Positions 6,584 through 14,027 of a stretch of 16,430 nt of DNA are shown here, piece after piece. The DNA is taken from positions 1 to 16,430 of the forward strand of contig JBFXEJ010000126.1 of the NCBI GenBank assembly GCA_050180235.1, written 5' to 3'. The translations under genes were made by a program, and so were the position numbers. A model generated the notes under the pieces. The model saw nothing but the letters and a program-made list of their open reading frames with translations, was not told the origin of the DNA and searched no databases. This DNA comes from JAABRU01 sp050180235. Its GTDB lineage: Bacteria; Desulfobacterota; Desulfobacteria; Desulfobacterales; Desulfococcaceae. Every line of letters starts with the position of its first letter. Position 1 is the first letter of the stretch.

Positions 6584-7786
6584 TTATGCGGACATGCGCG
6601 CAATCACGCGATCCAGAAGAATATGGGCCACTGCATCCTTGTCCATCTGATCCAGAGATTCCCGCGTGCCGTCCCGGTAAAACAGCGTAACCCGGTTGGT
6701 GTCGGTTCCAAATCCTGCTCCCGGATCAGTAACGATATTGCCCACTATCATATCCAGATTCTTTTTTTCCAGTTTCTGCTGCGCATTTTCCCGCAGATTT
6801 TGGGTTTCTGCGGCAAATCCCACCAGAAACTGATGCGTTTTCCGCTGTCCGATACTTTTGAGAATGTCCTCATTCTGATCCAGCACCAGAACAGTTTCTG
6901 CCGCGCCTTTCTTGATTTTGTGTTCAGCCACATCTCTGGGACGGTAATCTGAAACCGCAGCGCTTTTGATCACAATATCAGTGTTATCCAGATGGGCAAA
7001 CACAGCCTCAGCCATTTCCCGCGCGGTGCGGATTCTCACGGTTTTCACATGCAGGGGATCAGGCAGAGCAGTTGGGCCGGAAACCAGAACCACATCCGCT
7101 CCCCGGTATTCTGCTGCACGGGCAATGGCATATCCCATTTTGCCTGAAGACGGGTTGGTGATAAACCGCACAGGATCAATGGGTTCCTGTGTTGGGCCTG
7201 CTGTTACCAGCACCCGTTTTCCGGCCAGCTCCTTGGGACTCAGGCAGGCCATCAGCCGATCCAAAATCTGTTCAGGTTCCGGAAGCCGCCCCGGGCCGGT
7301 GGTTCCGCAGGCCAGTTCCCCGGAACCGGGTTCCAGAATCATATGGCCATCTGCACGCAGTCTGTCCAGATTTCTCTGCACAGGCAGACTCAGATACATA
7401 TTGCTGTTCATGGACGGGCAGAGAATCACCGGACAGGTCACGGCCAGCAGAAAAGTGGACAGCGCGTCATCCGCGATTCCATTGGCATATTTGCCCAGCA
7501 GATTGGCTGTGGCCGGGGCAATGACCACAGCATGGGCTTCCTGTGCCCATTCAATATGCCGGATGGAAGCGTCTCCGCGATCAAACAGATCCGTGCACAC
7601 CGGTCTGCCGGACAGGGCCTCAAAAGTAACAGGGCCGATGAATTCACAGGCATGGGAAGTCATCATCACTCTGACCTGCGCGCCTTTTTTCATCATAAGG
7701 CGCAGAAGTTCCGCACTTTTGTAAGCAGCAATACCGCCGGATATGCCCAGTACAATGTTTTTTCCGTCAATTGCGTTTTTCATCAT
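6584..7786 (-). CDS. coaBC: Bifunctional phosphopantothenoylcysteine decarboxylase/phosphopantothenate-cysteine ligase
   Basis: Catalyses two steps of coenzyme A synthesis: CTP-dependent coupling of 4'-phosphopantothenate to cysteine (CoaB) and FMN-dependent decarboxylation (CoaC). The 400-residue length is normal. The N-terminal CoaC half shows GISGGIAAYKS (14-24), the catalytic His77 in SIRHIEW, PSMNSNM (124-130) and the substrate-flap cysteine Cys160 in GELACGTTGPGRL. The CoaB half from about 188 shows VTAGPTQEPIDPVRFITNPS, KSAAVSDYRP (274-283) and the KIKK lysine (about 289-293). The first ATG (7786) overlaps the stop of the upstream lipoprotein gene by four bases (ATGA), which fixes the start and implies coupling. 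No odd feature seen. Confidence 0.97.
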   Translation of the reverse strand: MMKNAIDGKNIVLGISGGIAAYKSAELLRLMMKKGAQVRVMMTSHACEFIGPVTFEALSGRPVCTDLFDRGDASIRHIEWAQEAHAVVIAPATANLLGKYANGIADDALSTFLLAVTCPVILCPSMNSNMYLSLPVQRNLDRLRADGHMILEPGSGELACGTTGPGRLPEPEQILDRLMACLSPKELAGKRVLVTAGPTQEPIDPVRFITNPSSGKMGYAIARAAEYRGADVVLVSGPTALPDPLHVKTVRIRTAREMAEAVFAHLDNTDIVIKSAAVSDYRPRDVAEHKIKKGAAETVLVLDQNEDILKSIGQRKTHQFLVGFAAETQNLRENAQQKLEKKNLDMIVGNIVTDPGAGFGTDTNRVTLFYRDGTRESLDQMDKDAVAHILLDRVIARMSA

Positions 7787-8268
7787 CTTATAAGAGTGTC
7801 CTGAATTTCACCGCCAGTAGGCACAACGCCCACTTCCAGATTTACATAAAAATCACCATCCGTGATATTAATCACACACCAGCGGTTTTCTTTCTGGAAA
7901 AGAAGGATGGTCCGGTTGGAAGTGAAAGATGCCACCGGTCTCCAGTTGTCCTTTGCCATATTCTCACGGAAAAAGGATATAAGCGAGCCTCTGTCCACCC
8001 GTCCTTTAAAAGAAAGAACACCCGCTGCAAATCCGTTGGACTGAACAATATAGGAACCCTTTTTGTTCTCCTTGAGTTCTCCGGGAATCAGCACATCAGT
8101 GAATCCGTAGTACAAAGACCCGGGGCCACCGGAGACAGGCCCGGATACACCTCCCATGCTGCTGTCACCTGTGCTCCGCAGACTGGAGCATCCTGTGATC
8201 ATCAGGAGAGCAAGCAGCACGGCTGCGTAAAAAATACAGGTACTTGTGTTCATTTTTGTGTTTTTCAT
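7783..8268 (-). CDS. Predicted outer-membrane or periplasmic lipoprotein, unknown function
   Basis: A 161-residue protein with a lipoprotein signal: a hydrophobic segment at 11-25 followed by the lipobox LMITGC (Cys27), then S-S at +2/+3, which would favour outer-membrane sorting. A Gly/Ser-rich linker (about 30-50) precedes a compact domain containing LIPGELKENKKGSYI, GVLSFKGRVDRGSLISFFRENMAKDNWRPV and TILLFQKENRWCVINI, a pattern of two-layer alpha/beta type that recalls small uncharacterised domains near coaBC in Desulfobacterota. A ribosome site AAGGAAC precedes ATG 8268. Its stop overlaps the coaBC start, so the two are one operon; a functional link to CoA synthesis is not evident. Confidence 0.85.
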   Translation of the reverse strand: MKNTKMNTSTCIFYAAVLLALLMITGCSSLRSTGDSSMGGVSGPVSGGPGSLYYGFTDVLIPGELKENKKGSYIVQSNGFAAGVLSFKGRVDRGSLISFFRENMAKDNWRPVASFTSNRTILLFQKENRWCVINITDGDFYVNLEVGVVPTGGEIQDTLIR

Positions 8269-8280
8269 TTTCAGTTCCTT

Positions 8281-8860
8281 TCATTTGGTTTGATAGAATA
8301 AAAATTTATCCATAGCTCCTGCCATAAAAACAGATATGCATCTTCCCGTTACCGGGAAAATTCTTTTTTTGGAGTATGAAACATCATTTATGATGTTTTC
8401 AGGCTTTTCCAGTTCATCCGGTTTTTTCATGTCCAGCCCGGTAATCTCTGGAATCTGCTCTTTGTTCAGCCACCGGGAAAGGAGCAGATTTACTGAGGTT
8501 TCCTCCACTGTTTCCTTCCGGCCTTTTTCCAGACCGATAAGAATACCTCTTTCAATGCCTTTCTCAATTCCGGCTTTTTCAAAGAGGAAGACTCTGATCT
8601 GTCAGAAAATACAGCACTGACTGCTTCGGCCCCTGCGGCACTTGGCTATGCCGCTTTGGGGGCTCTCCTTTTTCGGATAGTCTGTAAGCGGCAGATAAGC
8701 GGCGTTCAGCGGATTTTTGCCCATTTTTTTCTCAAATTCCCTGCCGGAATATGCTTCAGTCTGATCAGCCGGTAACTGAACTCACTGACCGGATAAACGT
8801 TTTTAAGAAGGACAAAAATCAGGGAAAGAACGATATTTCAAAGTTCTCTGAAATCTGAAT
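8281..8860 (-). pseudogene. Decayed Rpn/PD-(D/E)XK nuclease-family gene
   Basis: Pieces of one protein appear in order in different minus frames. From 8837 down, NIVLSLIFVLLKNVYPVSEF and SYRLIRLKHIPAG; then after a frame change EFEKKMGKNPLNAAYLPLTD and YPKKES; then after another, VFLFEKAGIEKGIERGILIG with KGRKETVEE; and finally SRWLNKEQIPEITGLDMKKP near the end. The charged Gly-Lys-Glu C-terminal pattern is typical of the abundant PD-(D/E)XK transposase-like nucleases. Only the last 75 residues survive as an ATG-started frame (8281-8508). The catalytic core is missing. At least two frameshifts make it inactive. The family name is by recall. Confidence 0.7.
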
Positions 8861-8875
8861 TGGCATTGCACTGTA

Positions 8876-9763
8876 TTATTTCAGGAAAGTCACCCGGTAT
8901 TTCCGGACAAATCCGACCGGATTGTAAGACTGCTTGGCTTTGCGCAGTCCGGGTTCCCCCATGTCCTGCTCCCTGTTGACAAACAGGAACCGATCATGTG
9001 CCTGCAGAAACATCCGGTTGATGGCCTGATAAATGCCTTTGTAATCCGGCAGGGCTTTTTCAAAATGGATCAGCAGGGTTTCGGGATTAAGTTCCTCTCC
9101 CACGGTAAAAGCCGCCATTTTCCCATCACAGTAAATAGCGCCTCCGAGCAGATTTTCAAAACTGTCCCAGTTTTCCAGCACTCTGGAAATGACACGGTTT
9201 TCCGCAGCCAGGATTTCCGCTGATTCACAGTCCCGCCAGACACACCATGCCTCCTGCATGGACAAAGCCTCCCGTACCCGCTCCGGACCCATCGGCATAT
9301 AGGTATAGGCATACTGATTCACGAACTGATTGAGCAGATTTTTTTTTTTGTGAAAACGGTTTCCCTTCAGAGAAATCAGATCAGGCACTGAATAGACATA
9401 ATCATGAAGGGCCTCGGCAGGTTCATATAAAATCCGTGTTCCCAAAGCGCTTTTCCATATATCCGGAAGTGTTTCAGGAATACGCACAAACACGGTTCCG
9501 GGAGAAAAACGGTTTTCCAGTATTTCAGCCCAGTCCGGCTGCTGCCACTGCCCCACTGGAGCCCAGTATGCTGCTTCCGGCTCTTTCTGCCGAATCCAGA
9601 TCAGTTCCGGCTGCTCTTCCCAGGCCCATTCCAGTCCGTATTCCCGGCTCCAGCCCCAGAGATTGGCAAAACTGTAATCCGAAGCCTTCCGATCCGTGAA
9701 TTTCAGATATTTTTCATAGTCATTTCCATCAGTTATGGAAATCGGACGGAATGTCAGTGCCAT
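8876..9763 (-). CDS. DUF2156 / phosphatidylglycerol lysyltransferase C-terminal-like protein
   Basis: A 295-residue cytoplasmic protein of the GNAT/Fem-like fold related to the aminoacyl-lipid synthases. Diagnostic stretches are SDYSFANLWGWSREYGLEW (about 28-46), SLKGNRFHKKKNLLNQFVNQ (about 130-149), GGAIYCDGKMAAFTVGE (about 207-223), LIHFEKALPDYKGIYQAINR and the C-terminal VNREQDMGEPGLRKAKQSYN. The lysyltransferase membrane half is absent, as in stand-alone DUF2156 proteins. ATG 9763 has GGGGAGA upstream. The acceptor is unknown. It lies 34 bases from the stop of the chemoreceptor gene and may be in the same transcript. Confidence 0.88.
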   Translation of the reverse strand: MALTFRPISITDGNDYEKYLKFTDRKASDYSFANLWGWSREYGLEWAWEEQPELIWIRQKEPEAAYWAPVGQWQQPDWAEILENRFSPGTVFVRIPETLPDIWKSALGTRILYEPAEALHDYVYSVPDLISLKGNRFHKKKNLLNQFVNQYAYTYMPMGPERVREALSMQEAWCVWRDCESAEILAAENRVISRVLENWDSFENLLGGAIYCDGKMAAFTVGEELNPETLLIHFEKALPDYKGIYQAINRMFLQAHDRFLFVNREQDMGEPGLRKAKQSYNPVGFVRKYRVTFLK

Positions 9764-9797
9764 AAATTTCTCCCCGCTGTTTTTTTCCCGTTTTTTT

Positions 9798-11357
9798 TCA
9801 CTTTTTCCGGTTTCCTGCTATATCCGACAGTTTTTCAACCAGACGGCTGAGTTCATCTGCCTGTTCGGAAAGCTCCCGCCCGGCTGAGGCCACCTCTTCT
9901 GCCACTGCCGTGTTGGATTCAGTCACGCTTCCGATCTGGGACACACCTATACTGACCTGATTCACGCCCTCGGCCTGCTCACCGCCTGCTGCGGAAATCT
10001 CACTGGCAAGCTGGCTCACCTTGCCCACACCTGCGATGACTGTATCCAGAATTTCTTTTACTTCCCCGGCAGCACTTACTCCCCGTCCGGAATTTTTCCG
10101 GGACTGCTCAATCAGCCGTGTGGTTTCTTTGGCTGCGGACGCGCTTCGCAGCGCAAGGGAACGGACTTCATCTGCCACAACTGCAAAACCCGCGCCGCTT
10201 TCTCCGGCCCTGGCCGCCTCCACAGCCGCATTCAGGGAAAGAAGATTGGTCTGAAAGGCAATTTCATCTATGGTTTTCACAATGGAAACAGTCTGATCCG
10301 AAGATTCCCTGATCGCGGCAATGGCATCAGACATCCGCTTCATGCGATCCTGCGCTGTTTCCACTGATTTAAGCACTTCCTGGGCCACCTCACTGGTCTG
10401 GCGGATATTTCCCGCTGTTGAACGTGTCATGGCATTGACTTCCTCCAGAGCAGTCGCGCTTTGTTCTATACTAGCGGCCTGTGACATGGAACCGTCCGCA
10501 AGCCGGTTTCCTGAATCAGCCACATGATGCGCCATTTTCAGCAGTCCCAGGGAACCTTCTGATATGCTGCTGATAATCTCCCTCAGTGGAATCATGACAG
10601 AGTTTGAGACGATCCGGATCACAAGAGTGGCAAAGGTCAGTGCCATGACAAAAAGTCCGGCAGCAGCAAAGGCAGACGCATCTTTTACCGATTCATTCAG
10701 TTGCCGGTCTGCCGCATCCAGAGACTGGATAATTTCAAAAGCACCCTGAATTTCACCGCTTTTCCAGTTTTCCATCTTTGCGCCTGTGATGTCTTTTCCC
10801 TGATCATTTCCCCACAGCCTTACAGAATCAGCCGGATTTCCGTGGCAGATCAGGCAGCTCTGGCTCAGCCGGACAGGACGGAAATAGCGCACTGCATTCA
10901 TTTCCGGATCAATTTCATAATGTTCTGACAGATTGTTCCGTGTGATGGTTTCCAGTACGCGGGATTCCACAGCATCCGGCAGGTTCTGGGGATTCCGGGC
11001 CTGAAGCCGGGGGACTTTGAATATGTATCCGCCTTCTTTGGCCTGACTCATAAGCCCGGCCAGAGCGGAAAACACGGGCACACTGGCCAGAATTTTTTCC
11101 ATTTCCCCCTTTTCCCCGTACTCTTTCAACTGCTCCGGGGAAAACAGACCCAGTTCCCATTTTTTTTCCATTTCCGTCCGGAAGGATTCTGAAACCATGC
11201 AGATGGTTCGGGCCTTGTCTGTAAAAGCTGCCAGATTTTTTTCCTTTGTCCCGGAAACATAGCGCATCATCAGCACAAACAGCAGAACTGCGGGCAGAAG
11301 AATGCCCACGATGACGATTTTAAGACGCAGTGACCATGTTTTTCTGATTTGAATCAT
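9798..11357 (-). CDS. Methyl-accepting chemotaxis protein with haem-binding Tll0287-like (DUF3365) sensor
   Basis: Membrane chemoreceptor signalling to CheA/CheW. In the 519-residue form starting at ATG 11357, TM1 is about 12-33 and TM2 about 228-250, framing a periplasmic sensor domain of about 190 residues. That domain contains CLICH (168-172), a CxxCH site for covalent haem c, and matches the DUF3365 family (RYFRPVRLSQSCLICHGNP). After a degenerate HAMP-like segment, the MCP signalling domain follows with the hairpin tip EIAFQTNLLSLNAAVEAARA near 365-384 and GFAVVADEVRSLA. There is no C-terminal CheR-tethering pentapeptide. A ribosome-like AGAGAGA precedes ATG 11357; an upstream ATG at 11468 would add a non-conserved 37 residues. 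Haem implies sensing of redox state, oxygen or NO. No che genes are adjacent. Confidence 0.93.
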   Translation of the reverse strand: MIQIRKTWSLRLKIVIVGILLPAVLLFVLMMRYVSGTKEKNLAAFTDKARTICMVSESFRTEMEKKWELGLFSPEQLKEYGEKGEMEKILASVPVFSALAGLMSQAKEGGYIFKVPRLQARNPQNLPDAVESRVLETITRNNLSEHYEIDPEMNAVRYFRPVRLSQSCLICHGNPADSVRLWGNDQGKDITGAKMENWKSGEIQGAFEIIQSLDAADRQLNESVKDASAFAAAGLFVMALTFATLVIRIVSNSVMIPLREIISSISEGSLGLLKMAHHVADSGNRLADGSMSQAASIEQSATALEEVNAMTRSTAGNIRQTSEVAQEVLKSVETAQDRMKRMSDAIAAIRESSDQTVSIVKTIDEIAFQTNLLSLNAAVEAARAGESGAGFAVVADEVRSLALRSASAAKETTRLIEQSRKNSGRGVSAAGEVKEILDTVIAGVGKVSQLASEISAAGGEQAEGVNQVSIGVSQIGSVTESNTAVAEEVASAGRELSEQADELSRLVEKLSDIAGNRKK

Positions 11358-11608
11358 ATGACATCTCTCTTTTCTTTTAAACTGTATGATCAGCCTGAAA
11401 AAAGGCGGATCAGGATTTATGTCTGATTTACAGAATCTTAAAATATTCTGCATGACTGTTTTTTCCAAAGCCTTTCTATATCACAGATGGAGAAATAATT
11501 ACAGTCCTAAAACTGCCCTGTCAGTCATGATCGCCAATTTTTTTTTCCTCCGCAGACTCAGTTCGTGACTCCGTATTCAGGAATTCTGACATTCCGGATG
11601 TTTTTTTC

Positions 11609-11637
11609 TTGTCAAAAGGAATCCGCACAGCTATAAT
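11609..11637 (+). promoter_or_regulatory. Sigma70-like promoter
   Basis: TTGTCA (11609-11614) and TATAAT (11632-11637) are separated by 17 bases, an almost consensus sigma70 spacing. It points toward the GAF/kinase/universal stress operon, whose first codon is about 380 bases downstream, with two hairpin structures in between. Confidence 0.5.
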
Positions 11638-11668
11638 TATTTCATTATTAAGGAAGTCAGCATAACTT

Positions 11669-11812
11669 CAATGCCGTTTCCTTAAGCATAAAATTCCCCC
11701 CGGTGGGATGGGTCAGGGGATGGGGAGATGCAGAGGGTTGTAACCTGATGACATTTTCTCACCCTCCCCCGCCCATCCCTTAAGGGAGGGGAGCTTTAAG
11801 GAAACGGCATTG
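11669..11812. mobile_element. 144-bp MITE-like inverted-repeat element
   Basis: Perfect 17-bp terminal inverted repeats CAATGCCGTTTCCTTAA (11669-11685) and TTAAGGAAACGGCATTG (11796-11812) enclose a G/C-run core with CCCCTCCCTTAAGGG-type sequence. No coding potential. It sits between a promoter and the GAF gene. Confidence 0.7.
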
Positions 11813-11837
11813 GGCATAAATTTTCGGGTATAAAATT

Positions 11838-11880
11838 TTCAGAAAAATCCGGTTTTTCCGAAAAACCGGATTTTTCTGAA
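11838..11880. repeat. Perfect 20-bp-arm hairpin with CCG loop
   Basis: Left arm TTCAGAAAAATCCGGTTTTT (11838-11857) and right arm AAAAACCGGATTTTTCTGAA (11861-11880) pair perfectly across a three-base loop. It is about 140 bases ahead of the GAF gene. It could be an attenuator or terminator, or a decayed mobile element end. Its symmetry makes it active on either strand. Confidence 0.8.
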
Positions 11881-11914
11881 TACACGAAGAATTTTGCTTG
11901 CCTACTTAACTGCA

Positions 11915-11941
11915 ATCCGGCAGAATTCCGGACTGCCGGAT
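11915..11941. promoter_or_regulatory. Dyad ATCCGGCAG-N9-CTGCCGGAT, possible operator
   Basis: Two perfect 9-base half sites (11915-11923 and 11933-11941) with a nine-base spacer, about 80 bases before the GAF gene. It could bind a dimeric regulator or form an RNA hairpin. No regulator gene nearby is identified. Confidence 0.35.
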
Positions 11942-12020
11942 CATTACTGAAGCCAATCCTGATTTATTAAAAACAGATCGGATCTGCCCGGAAAACCCCA
12001 AGATGCAGGAGAATATGCCC

Positions 12021-12587
12021 ATGCAAAACCATTCCCCCAGAAAAATACACCTGAAAGAATTCAAGGCACTGACACGGGCCGTTTCCGGTTATGAGGAACT
12101 GCATATCCTGGCTGTGCATCTTGCCGGGCATCTGTGCCGATCCTTTGAGGTCAAAGGTTGCAGCATCATGCTCTTTGATGAAAGGGAAGGCCAGCTTTTC
12201 CGCGTAAGCAGTCATGGCATCAGTGAGGAATATCTGCAAAAAGGCCCGGTGTTTGTGGATGAGAAATATACGGCCTTTGTCACAGGCGAGCCTGTTTTTA
12301 TCGAGGATTTTCAGAATGATCCCAGAGTGCAGTATCCTGAGGCCGCGCAAAAAGAGGGCATTGTATCCATGCTCTCGGTTCCCATCAAATACCGGAATGC
12401 GGCAATGGGACTGATACGGATTTATCACAGCGAGCCCTGGCGTCCGGATCCCGAAGATCTGGATTCCTTCTGCCTTCTGGCCGAGCATATGGGACTGGTG
12501 ATTGAAAACAGCGGGCTGAAAAATTTTCTGGAAAAAGTGGTATCTGCCATGGAAACCCTGCCGCTGCGTATGCTGAAGGGATTATAA
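12021..12587 (+). CDS. GAF-domain sensor protein
   Basis: First gene of a three-gene operon. The 188-residue protein (ATG 12021, AGGAG at 12007-12011) is mostly one GAF domain: SIMLFDEREGQLFRVSSHG, FVTGEPVFIEDFQNDPRVQY, KEGIVSMLSVPIKYRNAAMG and LIRIYHSEPW, followed by a C-terminal helix ending VIENSGLKNFLEKVVSAMET. There is no output domain, so it probably works by binding a small molecule and acting on a partner, most likely the kinase encoded next. The ligand is unknown; no haem- or iron-type Cys/His cluster stands out. Upstream in-frame ATGs at 12003 and 12015 are weaker start choices. Confidence 0.9.
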   Translation: MQNHSPRKIHLKEFKALTRAVSGYEELHILAVHLAGHLCRSFEVKGCSIMLFDEREGQLFRVSSHGISEEYLQKGPVFVDEKYTAFVTGEPVFIEDFQNDPRVQYPEAAQKEGIVSMLSVPIKYRNAAMGLIRIYHSEPWRPDPEDLDSFCLLAEHMGLVIENSGLKNFLEKVVSAMETLPLRMLKGL

Positions 12588-12588
12588 A

Positions 12589-13494
12589 TTGACAACAGGC
12601 AGACTTTTTACAGACACATCTGATTTTTTTGCCATTGACTTCGGTGACGAAATTCTGGCCGGAGGACAGCGCTATCTGGTGACAGGGCATGAGCGGGAAC
12701 GGCGTTTCGGCATTGAAGATCCCAAATTCTGGGTAAAAAAAGCCATTCACTGTGAATCAGGGGAAAAAAAGATTATCAAACTTTCCTATTTTGAATCCTT
12801 TGATGTCACCATAGGGGGTGTGAAAATCCGCTGCTTCCGGAATCCGGACAAGGAGGGGGAGATACTGGAACTCACGGAAGGCCATCCGCATTTCATGCAG
12901 GGAAAATCCTACAAGGATCCCAAAGGCAATAATATCAGAGTGCTGGATATTGTTCACGGTCCCAATCTCTTTGTATATGTGGAATCTGTCAGGGCAGACC
13001 ATAAAACCTATTTTGAAAACGAACTGCCCGGAATTCTCCGCCGCCTGATCTCTGCTTTTGAAGCCCTGAAATTTCTGCATGAAAAGGGATTCCGCCACGG
13101 GGATATCCGCAATGATCATCTTATTGCTGAACGGGGTACGGACAGATATGTGTGGATTGACTTTGACTATGATTTTGTCCCCGCGGAAAATCCCTTCAGT
13201 CTGGATATATTCGGTCTGGGAAATATCCTGATTTACACAGTGGGAAAAGGTTTTCACACCCTGTACAGCATTGACGGCGACAGGGAATTTTACGGGGATC
13301 TCATTGACCGTCTGGAGCCGGGCGATTTCTCCCTGCTGGACAAATGGCGGTTTATCAATCTGCAAAAATTCTTTCCTTATATTCCAAAGGCACTGAATGA
13401 CATTCTCATGCATTTCTCAAGGGATACGAATATTTATTATGAATATACCGAAGAGATTATTGAGGATCTGAACCGGTATCTGGATACAGTGTGA
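12589..13494 (+). CDS. Atypical serine/threonine protein kinase-like protein
   Basis: A 301-residue cytoplasmic protein with protein kinase motifs: Lys64 in KKIIKL (VAIK-like), a possible alpha-C glutamate at 89-94, catalytic loop RHGDIRNDHLI (169-179; Asp172, Asn175), metal-binding DFD (191-193) in place of DFG, and the alpha-F SLDIFGLGNIL with Asp206. The HRD motif is HGD as in many bacterial and small-molecule kinases, and the glycine-rich loop is not clear, so it belongs to a divergent branch. Start is TTG 12589 with AAGGG eight bases upstream, one base past the GAF stop. Placed between a GAF sensor and a universal stress protein, it probably transmits a signal by phosphorylation. Activity and target are unproven. 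Confidence 0.8.
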   Translation: MTTGRLFTDTSDFFAIDFGDEILAGGQRYLVTGHERERRFGIEDPKFWVKKAIHCESGEKKIIKLSYFESFDVTIGGVKIRCFRNPDKEGEILELTEGHPHFMQGKSYKDPKGNNIRVLDIVHGPNLFVYVESVRADHKTYFENELPGILRRLISAFEALKFLHEKGFRHGDIRNDHLIAERGTDRYVWIDFDYDFVPAENPFSLDIFGLGNILIYTVGKGFHTLYSIDGDREFYGDLIDRLEPGDFSLLDKWRFINLQKFFPYIPKALNDILMHFSRDTNIYYEYTEEIIEDLNRYLDTV

Positions 13495-13507
13495 AAGGGA
13501 GGGTGGA

Positions 13508-13954
13508 TTGAAAAAAACTATACTTATAGCCCTGAAAGATTCCAAAAGTTCGGGCGCCATAACGGATTATCTGACAGAAATTCCGTTTCAGCGTAAAAAT
13601 CTGGAGATTAGCCTGCTTCATGTCTTCAGAAAACCCGGTTCCAGTGAGGAACTCATGGGTGCGGACTTTGTGAAGGAGGAACCGCTGCGTTTGCAGGCAG
13701 TTCTGGAAGATGCAAAGGAAAAACTGGTCAGGGCCGGTTTCCCTGCGGATCAGATTCGGATTGAACTGCTGAGCGAATCCAGCCCGACCATAGCGGACGG
13801 AATTATCAGTCACTGCAATCAGGGTAATTTTGACATGGTGATGATCGGCCGCAGAAAAAAATCCAGATCAGAGGAGTTTGTGATGGGTGATGTCAGCGTA
13901 AAACTGGTCAGAAATCTTGGAAAAACAGCGGTGCTTGTGGTAAAATCCCAATAA
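13508..13954 (+). CDS. Universal stress protein (UspA family)
   Basis: A 148-residue Usp fold: MKKTILIALKDSKSSGAI at the N-terminus (Asp11 in the nucleotide-binding position), then LLHVF, a central helix, and DMVMIGRRKKSRSEEFVMGD followed by KLVRN and TAVLVV at the C-terminus. The ATP-binding pattern G-x2-G-x9-G-S/T is only partly kept (Gly114, then Gly127, without the second Gly or the Ser/Thr), so nucleotide binding may be altered. Start is TTG 13508 with GGGAGGG just upstream, 13 bases past the kinase stop, so the three genes are one operon. Likely a downstream effector or partner of the kinase, by inference. Confidence 0.88.
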   Translation: MKKTILIALKDSKSSGAITDYLTEIPFQRKNLEISLLHVFRKPGSSEELMGADFVKEEPLRLQAVLEDAKEKLVRAGFPADQIRIELLSESSPTIADGIISHCNQGNFDMVMIGRRKKSRSEEFVMGDVSVKLVRNLGKTAVLVVKSQ

Positions 13955-14027
13955 TTTCAGATAGTTTCCTGCTTCACCTGTCATAAAAATTCATTCCCCC
14001 CGCAAATCGTAGCGTCCTCTCTTCAGT

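Noticed and set aside
6146..6952. Plus-strand frame of 268 codons
   Set aside because: Antisense to both the uracil-DNA glycosylase and coaBC genes; no recognisable domain.
6966..7724. Long plus-strand frame of 252 codons
   Set aside because: It is antisense to coaBC, which has complete catalytic motifs. The composition (Ser/Arg/Pro-rich) is typical of a shadow frame in GC-richer DNA.
12757..13413. Minus-strand frame of 218 codons
   Set aside because: Antisense to the kinase-like gene, whose HGD and DFD motifs and operon position are convincing.
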